Shown: in pieces, positions 33,331-39,869 of the stretch
Layout: each line of letters starts with the position of its first letter
Numbering within the stretch: position 1 is the stretch's first letter
Origin: Coxiella sp. RIFCSPHIGHO2_12_FULL_42_15
GTDB taxonomy: Bacteria > Pseudomonadota > Gammaproteobacteria > Coxiellales > Coxiellaceae
Reading direction: 5' to 3'
NCBI GenBank assembly: GCA_001797285.1
Contig: MGOZ01000039.1
Location: 1-39,869, forward strand
Length of the DNA stretch: 39,869 bases
Notes under the pieces: model-generated
Told to the model about the DNA's origin: nothing
Databases searched by the model: none
The model's input: the letters and a program-made list of their open reading frames with translations, nothing else
Program-made: the position numbers and the translations under genes

Positions 33331-34563
33331 ATGTTTAATCGCCTTTATGAAAATACGCGCGGCAAGAAGCAATGGTATCGAATTGGGCAAAATCTGCCTA
33401 TCATGAGCGCAACCGCACTATTATCGGACAAAATTTATACTTATTGCATGGATCAGCTCAAGCAAATGGCGGGCTTGCCGCAAGAGCATTTTGACTTTTT
33501 CTATCAATCGTTTATTTATCGCTTTGCTGAGTTTGTACAAGTGATTCCTGAAGCGCGCAATGAAGTATTGGGCAGTCTCTTGACGAATGGTTTATTACGT
33601 GGTTTAAATACGCTTCATTTATTTGTCAATACCCTATCTGGGTCTACCCCCTTAGAGCGCTATGCATTATTTACGGCGTGTGTACTGCGCGATATTCACT
33701 TAGTGCTCACCAATCAAAAGATTTTTATTACCGATCAAGAAGGGGCTACTCTGAACGTATGGCAACCGTTTTGCGGACCCATGACAGAAGACGCCACTGG
33801 TCAAGGATATAAAATTATTCCTTTGTCATCGGCTTATCAGCGTATTGGCAGATCGCTACGTCCCGTATTAGCGCGCCAAGTGATCGGTGAAAATGGTTAT
33901 TTGTGGATTGCGAGTGATATTCGCTTATTGGCAGAATGGTTGGAAGCATTGAATGAAGAAGATGAAGAAGGCAGTGGGCGCCTCGTGAATGTCATTCGCC
34001 GTTATCGTCGTGATGGTGGTGGGCTTATTGATGATTTACCTATCGCTGTCGTCGATATTTTAGATGCTACGGCAACCGAATATGCTGATTTATTTTATCA
34101 ATGGCTGATTGACGGTATCAATGATGGCAGTATCAAAGTGAATGGTTCTGATGCGCATGTGCACATCACTCACTGTGGTGTGTTTATTGAATTTCCCGCA
34201 ATTTTTAAAACGTTTTCGGATTTATACAATGTGCCGGTCAATCATTTTGTGGTTTTTACGCAACTCGGAAATTTATTTGGTATTGCGCGTAAGGGGGGGC
34301 ATGATTATCAACATGCGCAACTCTTTTCGGAATATCCAGACGCGGGCGGTGCTCGAGCTGGATTTTTAAACCCAATGTCAGGTAAAAGCCATGCGTTGCG
34401 CGATGGGTTTTTAATATCCGATGTGAACAGTGTTTTTATTAACGGTCAGGTGCCAGATGTCACACCGTATATGAAAGTTCCGTCTACACTCAAACAACCG
34501 TTTCAAGCGTTGGCGGAATTCAATGCGATTAATAAACCGAATGCCACCATGAAAAATCGTTAA
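33331..34563 (+). CDS. TraI_2/TraI_2_C domain protein (relaxase-like)
   Basis: A 410-residue cytoplasmic protein. The first half resembles the TraI_2 domain of MobH-type relaxases (F-A-E-F-V-Q-V-I-P-E-A-R-N, then helices and a conserved-looking SSAYQRIGRSLRPVLAR region). The second half fits TraI_2_C: FYQWLIDGINDGSIKVNGSD, AHVHITHCGVFIEFPAIFK. The metal-binding His/Asp cluster of active MobH proteins is not evident, so it may not nick DNA. No conjugation genes are nearby. ATG 33331 has GGGA 7 bases upstream; ATG 33316 is an alternative without one. The stop overlaps the next start by one base (TAATG). Confidence 0.72.
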   Translation: MFNRLYENTRGKKQWYRIGQNLPIMSATALLSDKIYTYCMDQLKQMAGLPQEHFDFFYQSFIYRFAEFVQVIPEARNEVLGSLLTNGLLRGLNTLHLFVNTLSGSTPLERYALFTACVLRDIHLVLTNQKIFITDQEGATLNVWQPFCGPMTEDATGQGYKIIPLSSAYQRIGRSLRPVLARQVIGENGYLWIASDIRLLAEWLEALNEEDEEGSGRLVNVIRRYRRDGGGLIDDLPIAVVDILDATATEYADLFYQWLIDGINDGSIKVNGSDAHVHITHCGVFIEFPAIFKTFSDLYNVPVNHFVVFTQLGNLFGIARKGGHDYQHAQLFSEYPDAGGARAGFLNPMSGKSHALRDGFLISDVNSVFINGQVPDVTPYMKVPSTLKQPFQALAEFNAINKPNATMKNR

Positions 34564-35366
34564 TGCCAGCTTGTTATATTATCGTTGCCTTATCGTGTGA
34601 AGCAAAACCACTGTTGGCTCATTATCAATTGAAAAAAGATTACGCGGCCACCGTTTTTCCTGTATTTCGCAATGAAAAACGCGATATTCATTTAATCGTT
34701 ACGGGTGTTGGAAAAATTGCAATGGCCGCGGGATTAAGTTATTTGCGTTTAACGAAGCAAGGGTGTTGTTTGAATGTGGGGATTGCGGGTAGTCAAGCAT
34801 TTGCTCTAGGAGAACTGGTGATCGCAAATAAAATTGTGGATCACGCCTTGAGGCGAACTTTTTATCCGAATATTGCTTTATTAAAACGGCATACGTTTGC
34901 AGAAATTCATTCGTATGATCTTGTACAGTATGAATATCCGCAACAAGCCGTTGTTGATATGGAGGCCAGCGCATTTTTTCAGACGGCGGCGCTTTTTGTG
35001 CATCAAGATTTGATTCATTGCGCTAAAATTATTTCTGATACACATGCCTCTGAATTACGTGCAATGACTGCTTTACGAGTGACACAATTAGTTACCGAGC
35101 GATTGGATAAAATTAATGATTTGATCAATGAGCTTCAATCACTAGCGCTGCCAGAAATTGCGTCCCCTGTGATTTTTCCGTTTCAGCAGCGATGGCATTT
35201 TAGTCTTTATCAACAACATCAATTAAAAAAAATGCTGCAACGATGGGCGAGAGTGATCACATCGCAAGATCCGTTATTGGTGTGTGCTCCCGCGCGTCAT
35301 GCGCAGGAAGTGTTGCATATTTTACAACAACAATTGGAAAATGCGTCTTATCGGTGGGATGAGTAA
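34563..35366 (+). CDS. Nucleosidase / phosphorylase-family protein
   Basis: A 267-residue protein of the PNP/UDP phosphorylase fold, closest in pattern to MTA/SAH nucleosidase. Key sites are Glu13 in SCEAKPL, the glycine-rich N-V-G-I-A-G-S, the ribose-binding pair Met133-Glu134 in VVDMEASAFF, and Asp159 in IISDT. About 70 residues are added at the C-terminus (from about 200), longer than MTA/SAH nucleosidase. It would cleave N-glycosidic bonds of an adenosine-like compound. It is coupled to its neighbours: 1-base overlap upstream, 1-base gap to the radical SAM gene. Such an enzyme could remove 5'-deoxyadenosine made by the radical SAM protein (inference). Confidence 0.78.
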   Translation: MPACYIIVALSCEAKPLLAHYQLKKDYAATVFPVFRNEKRDIHLIVTGVGKIAMAAGLSYLRLTKQGCCLNVGIAGSQAFALGELVIANKIVDHALRRTFYPNIALLKRHTFAEIHSYDLVQYEYPQQAVVDMEASAFFQTAALFVHQDLIHCAKIISDTHASELRAMTALRVTQLVTERLDKINDLINELQSLALPEIASPVIFPFQQRWHFSLYQQHQLKKMLQRWARVITSQDPLLVCAPARHAQEVLHILQQQLENASYRWDE

Positions 35367-35367
35367 T

Positions 35368-36360
35368 ATGCAAGTTATTTATGTGGAAAAGGCGTTGCGC
35401 CATCATCCTCGTGTATTACGCATCATCAATCGTTTTCAGCAGCCAGAAATTATTTATTGTGATCATTATCGTGAAGTTTTTAATCGTAAAGCACAAAATT
35501 TTCGTTTGCAAAAACAAAATCCCGCATTACTGTTAGCAGAAAAACCGGGGCATCGGGTGTTGTCAACACCCAAAGGTTTTGGTATTGGCGGCATTGAAAA
35601 TTATTATTTTTCACACATGCTGAATTGCTTATACGATTGTCGTTATTGTTTTTTACAAGGAATGTATCCCAGTGCACATTATGTGGTGTTTGTGAATTAC
35701 GAAGATTTTATGCACGACATTCGAAATCAAATAGCGCAATATCCTGATAAGACGGTGTATTTTTTTTCAGGTTATGATGCAGATTCATTAGCGTATGAAC
35801 CAGTGACCGGGTTTTTAGCGGAGTTTTTGCCATTTTTTGCAGAGCAGTCACGTGCTTTTTTTGAATTGCGCACCAAATCTGCGAATGTCAATGCGTTGTT
35901 AAAAACAAAACCGTTGAAAAATGTCGTGGTTGCTTTTAGCTTTACACCGTCATTGATTTCGGAACAAGTGGAGCATAAAGTTCCGAGTGTTGCCAAACGA
36001 ATCGCAAGTTTAAAATTACTGGCCGATGCCGGATGGTCCATTGGATTGCGTTTTGACCCACTGATTTATGCGAATCATTACCAAGAATTATATGCACAAT
36101 TATTAGAAGATATTTTTATTCATTTGAATGTAGCGAGCATTCATTCGGTCAGTGTGGGACCGTTACGTTTTCCTGTTAAAATGTACGATAAATTATTAGC
36201 ACTTTATCCCGAAGATCGCCTGTTGGCGCATCCCTTGCAACGGCGTAACCATATTTATACTTATCGTGAAGATAAAGAAGAAGCGATGAAGCAATTTCTT
36301 CTTCAGCATTTACAGAAATATTTGCCTAAAACCCTTTTATTTGAGTGCCAAGCATCATGA
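35368..36360 (+). CDS. Spore-photoproduct-lyase-like radical SAM protein
   Basis: A 330-residue protein with the radical SAM cluster motif Cys87-x3-Cys91-x2-Cys94 (NCLYDCRYCFLQG). That motif and the following Y-V-V-F-V-N-Y-E-D-F follow the SPL family, which repairs a UV thymine dimer. As I recall the Bacillus enzyme, a key Cys sits in the E-A-S-C-T-S-D segment; here the corresponding place reads FFSGYDAD, without Cys. True photoproduct repair is thus doubtful. ATG 35368 is preferred; ATG 35359 overlaps the previous gene. It ends in an ATGA overlap with the SDR gene. Confidence 0.82.
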   Translation: MQVIYVEKALRHHPRVLRIINRFQQPEIIYCDHYREVFNRKAQNFRLQKQNPALLLAEKPGHRVLSTPKGFGIGGIENYYFSHMLNCLYDCRYCFLQGMYPSAHYVVFVNYEDFMHDIRNQIAQYPDKTVYFFSGYDADSLAYEPVTGFLAEFLPFFAEQSRAFFELRTKSANVNALLKTKPLKNVVVAFSFTPSLISEQVEHKVPSVAKRIASLKLLADAGWSIGLRFDPLIYANHYQELYAQLLEDIFIHLNVASIHSVSVGPLRFPVKMYDKLLALYPEDRLLAHPLQRRNHIYTYREDKEEAMKQFLLQHLQKYLPKTLLFECQAS

Positions 36361-37070
36361 AAAAAGTATTGATTACGGGTTCGAGCAGCGGTATTGGTGC
36401 TGCTATTGCGGATTTACTGTTGAGTCAGCAGATGACTGTTGTGGGTATTGCGCGTACACATAAAAATGCTCATCCCAATTATTTCCCCTATTCGATTGAT
36501 TGCAGTCAATTAGTGGGCTTAGAAACCGCTTTTAAAAAAGTGCATGCCGCGCATGAAGACATTGATGCGGTGATTTGCTGTTGTGGTTTTGGGCATTTTG
36601 TGGAGTTGGAACAGTTTTCTTTTCAACAAATGCAAGCCATGATGAATGTTAATTTTCTGAGTCAAGCATTATTAATTAAAACATTTATTTCAACATTAAA
36701 AAAACGCGAAGCCGCTAAAATTATTCTGTTAGGTTCTGAATGCGCGCAGATCGGGCAGAAAAAAGGCTCGTTGTACTGTGCCAGTAAATTTGCCTTACGG
36801 GGTTTCGCACAGAGCTTACGACACGAATGTCGTGCCGCAAATATTGCAGTTAGTTTGATAAACCCGGGGATGGTGGACACGCCTTTTTTTGAGCATTTAG
36901 AATTTAGACCGGGTTCGGATGACAGCCATGCGATTCAACCCGAGCAAATCGCCGCCATGATAGAGATGGTTTTGAAGCTTGATAATAATTGCGTGGTGGA
37001 AGAAATTAATTGCCAGCAAATGGTGAAAGTGATTGTAAAAAATACCTCAGCGAAAGCGGGGGAACTTTGA
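36357..37070 (+). CDS. Short-chain dehydrogenase/reductase
   Basis: A 237-residue classical SDR. The NAD(P)-binding motif TGSSSGIG is at residues 7-14 and the catalytic set is Ser127, Tyr140 and Lys144 (SLYCASK). The usual N-A-G motif after beta-4 is replaced by CCGFG, a mild departure. It reduces or oxidises a carbonyl/alcohol of unknown identity. The start is fixed by the ATGA overlap with the radical SAM gene. It is followed after 58 bases by the MFS gene. Confidence 0.9.
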   Translation: MKKVLITGSSSGIGAAIADLLLSQQMTVVGIARTHKNAHPNYFPYSIDCSQLVGLETAFKKVHAAHEDIDAVICCCGFGHFVELEQFSFQQMQAMMNVNFLSQALLIKTFISTLKKREAAKIILLGSECAQIGQKKGSLYCASKFALRGFAQSLRHECRAANIAVSLINPGMVDTPFFEHLEFRPGSDDSHAIQPEQIAAMIEMVLKLDNNCVVEEINCQQMVKVIVKNTSAKAGEL

Positions 37071-37128
37071 CAGCCTTCCTGCATTTTTGTACATTAGTTC
37101 AAAGACCATCATCTTATGGCAATCATTT

Positions 37129-38325
37129 ATGATTCAACAACGCGTTGCCGTTTTTCTTATTATTCTTTTTAGCCTCCAGGTATATGCCCCGTTAGATTTA
37201 TATATGCCCTCATTACCGCATATTGCGCATGACTTTCGTGTAGGACACACTGCGGTGCAATTAACGGTGACGTGGTGTTTATTAGGATTGGGGGTTATTC
37301 AGCTTTTTTGCGGTTTTTTGATGGATTGTTTTGGACGTCGACGGATTATTTTAATCGGTTTTTTATTGGCGATGCTGGGAGCGCTCATTGTTATTTTTGC
37401 TCCGACGGTGAGTGTTATCAATTTAGGACGTTTTATTCAAGGATGTGCTTCTGGGATTTTATTAGCGAGTGCGCGGGTGATGATATTGGATTGTTTCGAA
37501 GGCCGCGCGATGTATCATGCAGCCGCTTGGATCGGAATTTCAATTGGAATAACCCATGCCGTTGCGCCTTGGATAGGCGGTTACCTTCAACAATACACCC
37601 ATTGGAAAGTAAATTTTGGTGTTTTATTTTTTATTGCAGTCGCTTCATTTTTATATGTTTTTTTTGTATTTAAAGAAACACGGGTGTTTAAGACGGTATT
37701 TTCACTGTCGTCGATATTAGCATCGTATCGCGCGATTTTGTCGCAAAAGGCGTTCTGGGGTGGGGATTTAATTTTAGCATTATCGTTAAGTATGAGTATG
37801 GTTTTTAATTTTTTCATGTCTTTTTTGTTGCAAAAGAAAATGCATTATTCTGCTGTCGCTTTCGGTTATTGCCTACTGTTAATTTCACTCTGCTATTTTC
37901 TGGGTGCCTTATTGACGAAAAAATTATTGCGATGGATTGAACCACACCGCATGATCCAAGGGTCTTTACTGTCGATGATGTTTTTTTCAAGCGTGATGTT
38001 GGTATTTTCTTTATATGGAATCTTGAATATTTATTTGGTGATGTTGCCTACCTGTTTTATCGCAATGTCGTGTGGAATGGCCATACCCAATGTGACTGCA
38101 TTATCCCTTTCATTTTTTAAAACACACGCGGGAGTGAGCAGTAGTTCAATGGGGGCGTTCAGCGGTATTATGGCGGCCATAATGACAATCACATTGACGG
38201 GATTTAAACCGGTGACTTTGTTGCCATTAGCCGGTTATTTGTTTTTGGCTTCACTATTGATGGGTGTTTTTTATTATTTTCTGCTTTTGAAAATATTTTC
38301 AGTCTTGAAGAAAACAAAAAGTTAA
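37129..38325 (+). CDS. MFS transporter, Bcr/CflA-like
   Basis: A 398-residue, 12-helix inner-membrane transporter. The first helix holds APLDLYMPSLP, the D-x-Y-L-P-A-L-P pattern of Bcr/CflA drug-efflux proteins. The motif A loop (MDCFGRRR) and RFIQGCASGILLASAR in helix 4 are also present. It is a distant paralogue of the MFS protein at 13461. ATG 37129 is chosen by alignment; its ribosome-binding site is weak, and an upstream TTG is unlikely. It is last in the five-gene cluster and could export a product of that pathway or be unrelated. Confidence 0.85.
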   Translation: MIQQRVAVFLIILFSLQVYAPLDLYMPSLPHIAHDFRVGHTAVQLTVTWCLLGLGVIQLFCGFLMDCFGRRRIILIGFLLAMLGALIVIFAPTVSVINLGRFIQGCASGILLASARVMILDCFEGRAMYHAAAWIGISIGITHAVAPWIGGYLQQYTHWKVNFGVLFFIAVASFLYVFFVFKETRVFKTVFSLSSILASYRAILSQKAFWGGDLILALSLSMSMVFNFFMSFLLQKKMHYSAVAFGYCLLLISLCYFLGALLTKKLLRWIEPHRMIQGSLLSMMFFSSVMLVFSLYGILNIYLVMLPTCFIAMSCGMAIPNVTALSLSFFKTHAGVSSSSMGAFSGIMAAIMTITLTGFKPVTLLPLAGYLFLASLLMGVFYYFLLLKIFSVLKKTKS

Positions 38326-38390
38326 CACTCTTGGGGTGTTTTGTGAGCTATCTTGTTGAATTTTTACTATGTTGAGCGACGCTCATGCAA

Positions 38391-38428
38391 TGTGCCTTGC
38401 CGACAACGGAAACGTCTTTTGTTTTCAG
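38391..38428 (-). repeat. Partial BIME-like repeat (GTTGGCGGCA family)
   Basis: On the minus strand this reads CTGAAAACAAAAGACGTTTC followed by CGTTGTCGGCAAGGCAC, closely following 19212-19246 with several changes. It lies in the gap behind the MFS gene. The remaining bases from 38326 to 38485 show no gene. Confidence 0.5.
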
Positions 38429-38485
38429 GGGAATACCCTCCTGTACTTGATGTTTCTTACCTCCCTTGATCGTGACTCAATTAGA

Positions 38486-38622
38486 TAGGACTTACGCATT
38501 GACAAAAATAAATTTCATATAATCAGTAAGTTGCAACCAAGAAAAATGGGGGTTTTGTCACGACCGTAGTCGTGTAACCTATTGATTTTATAGTAAGAAA
38601 TTTTATCAATGCGTAAGTCCTA
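38486..38622. mobile_element. 137-bp MITE with 17-bp perfect ends
   Basis: TAGGACTTACGCATTGA at 38486-38502 and its exact reverse complement at 38606-38622 bound the element. TTAGA flanks it on both sides (38481-38485 and 38623-38627), a probable 5-bp target duplication; the outermost TA of each end could alternatively be part of the duplication. There is no reading frame inside. The transposase family is not identified from these ends with certainty. Confidence 0.85.
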
Positions 38623-38676
38623 TTAGAATAAAAATTATTCTAATTGAACATTTTTAAGTCAAATTTGATTTCCTTA

Positions 38677-38685
38677 TGCTATAAT
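38677..38685 (+). promoter_or_regulatory. Extended -10 promoter for the adhesin gene
   Basis: TGCTATAAT is a perfect extended -10 with consensus hexamer; the -35 region is poor, as is usual for this class. It would give a leader of about 160 bases before ATG 38853. Confidence 0.55.
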
Positions 38686-38852
38686 TACCCTAGAATCAGG
38701 GAAAAAGAAAAGAGTGCTTCATCTAATCAGGAGGATTGCGTGTGACCGCATTGATTTTTAATGGTTTTTTTAGATGAATGGATTCTGCCTTTAGTGTAGA
38801 AAAAGGAGCGGTTGCGGCGGATGGCGTCATGTTGATTTTTTGAGGTGTCACA

Positions 38853-39869
38853 ATGCAACTCCATCAGCTCTCAGAAAAAATGAAAGTAGCTTCTGTGAAT
38901 GGCGTGAGTTTCGTCGTTCAGGGGGGGGTTACAGTGCTCGTGAAGCCGGGCCAAGAAATTGATGCTGGCGCGGTGGTTGTTTTGCGAGGTAATAGCTCGG
39001 TTTCTGTTGTTACTTCTGCACCTGAGTCAGGCGCCAAAGAATCGGTTTTTTTCTCCCATGGGGTTGAATCAAGTGGTGAAAGTGCCAGTGTTGAGTTTTC
39101 TTCTCATGAAGTTGAGTCAACGACGAATGCCAAAAGTACCCCATTTTCTTCTCATGAAGCTGGATCAGCGACCAATGTTAAAAGTACCGCATTTTCTTCT
39201 CACGTTGAGTTAAATAAGACGCACAATTTTTCGCAACAAGCGTCTTCATCCGGATTCACTAACGAGTGGGGAACGAACGTTAACAAAGTCTTTTTAGTTT
39301 CTAGTGCCGGAGGTAGCAAGGAGGGGTCTCTGAGCACCAGTCCTCAGCAAGAAAAGGTTGGTTTGAGTTTACAACAAGTGGTGGAATCTGCAGCAGAGCT
39401 AGAGCTAAAGACAGAATCGACAATAGAGTCAAAAACGGAATCAACAAAATCCGCTAAATCACAGCTGACGTCCACGAGTAGTTATGATTACCTGACCAAT
39501 CAATCCATTATCCAAAATATTTCCTATACAGGATCGGTACTTGCAGCACCAGCACCAGCACCCACTCCTGCAACCGTCATCAGCGGTACGAGCACCATGA
39601 GTTTAATTGAAAGTGATGTGATTCAAAGCGCCAGCCGTACGTTAAATGCCACCAACAATAAGGCCTTTATCGTGCAAAGCAATGTGGCGGGCGGCAACGG
39701 GTATGGGAATTTCAGCATTACTGCGACTGGGGGTTGGACTTACAGCATGAGCAGTGCACACAACGAATTTGTGAGTGGACAAAACTATATTGATTTCTTC
39801 ACGGTTTCAACCATCGATGGCATCACGAAAGTCATTGTCGTCACGATGACGGGGACGAACGATGCGGCC
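38853..39869 (+). CDS. N-terminus of a large VCBS-repeat secreted adhesin (partial)
   Basis: 339 codons are open to the window edge; ATG 38853 has GAGGTG 5 bases upstream. Residues 1-55 (KVASVNGVSFVVQGGVTVLV, then PGQEIDAGAVVVLRG) resemble the retention module of LapA/BapA-type type I secreted adhesins. There is no Sec signal. Residues about 68-120 hold three tandem 16-residue units starting F-S-S-H or F-F-S-H. A Ser/Thr/Lys/Glu-rich linker follows, then an Ala-Pro run. From about residue 250 a VCBS/cadherin-like domain begins and ends I-V-V-T-M-T-G-T-N-D-A-A, the classic VCBS domain end. No LapG-type T/A-A-A-G cleavage site is obvious in the visible part. Probably several kilobases of repeats and T1SS genes follow. 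Confidence 0.82.
   Translation, partial: MQLHQLSEKMKVASVNGVSFVVQGGVTVLVKPGQEIDAGAVVVLRGNSSVSVVTSAPESGAKESVFFSHGVESSGESASVEFSSHEVESTTNAKSTPFSSHEAGSATNVKSTAFSSHVELNKTHNFSQQASSSGFTNEWGTNVNKVFLVSSAGGSKEGSLSTSPQQEKVGLSLQQVVESAAELELKTESTIESKTESTKSAKSQLTSTSSYDYLTNQSIIQNISYTGSVLAAPAPAPTPATVISGTSTMSLIESDVIQSASRTLNATNNKAFIVQSNVAGGNGYGNFSITATGGWTYSMSSAHNEFVSGQNYIDFFTVSTIDGITKVIVVTMTGTNDAA

Noticed and set aside
38323..38340. Possible terminator after the MFS gene
   Set aside because: The AACACTC/GGGTGTT stem is short, contains a G-U pair and has only a poor T run.

Overview
The window looks like a chromosomal segment of a gammaproteobacterium. Three things point there: the cluster leuS-lptE-holA-nadD-rsfS-rlmH-mrdA-rodA-mltB, the minCDE operon, and the divergent valS / lptFG arrangement. 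The moderately AT-rich sequence, several orphan coiled-coil or membrane proteins, and a chromosomal TraI_2-type protein would fit a Legionellales (Coxiella/Legionella-like, host-associated) bacterium. That placement is inference. No CRISPR array, rRNA or prophage was seen, and one tRNA gene (tRNA-Lys) is present.

Layout. 1-4700: a partial unknown protein running off the left edge, tRNA-Lys(UUU), a small PA3496-like protein behind a good promoter, an unknown membrane/coiled-coil protein, a small lysozyme-like transglycosylase paired with a rhomboid protease, and another unknown acidic protein. 4900-8150: a YheT-type hydrolase, a beta-lactamase-fold protein that appears to have lost its catalytic residues, and an outer-membrane beta-barrel protein with its own terminator. 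8170-13440: valS, divergent from lptF-lptG (LPS export). 13460-16530: an MFS transporter and minC-minD-minE (division-site placement). 16960-19120: a YciA-type thioesterase, LemA and an M48 protease. 19800-32970 (all minus strand): a coiled-coil protein, then in transcription order leuS, lptE, holA, nadD, rsfS, rlmH, mrdA, rodA, mltB and a TPR-methyltransferase. 33330-38330: a five-gene plus-strand cluster of a TraI_2_C-like protein, a nucleosidase, a spore-photoproduct-lyase-like radical SAM protein, an SDR and an MFS transporter. 38850-end: the N-terminus of a large VCBS-type secreted adhesin that continues beyond the window.

The most striking content is between the genes. At least six families of short mobile or structured repeats occupy the gaps. 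(i) A 181-bp element with imperfect 10-bp terminal inverted repeats and perfect 9-bp target duplications occurs at two places (10978 and 26790). (ii) An IS66-like mini-element has GTAA ends and an 8-bp duplication; it lies at the rlmH stop codon, and copy B of the 181-bp element is inserted inside it, giving a nested transposon. (iii) A 137-bp mini-element has 17-bp perfect ends and a 5-bp duplication. (iv) A compound hairpin repeat of 155-159 bp occurs four times in two subtypes, always against gene borders. (v) A BIME-like hairpin family is built on a GTTGGCGGCA core. (vi) There is one long perfect hairpin with 46-bp arms. Three junctions of the otherwise conserved leuS-to-mrdA cluster have been invaded by these repeats without breaking any reading frame. 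In places the repeats seem to supply stop codons, ribosome-binding sites or promoter spacing.
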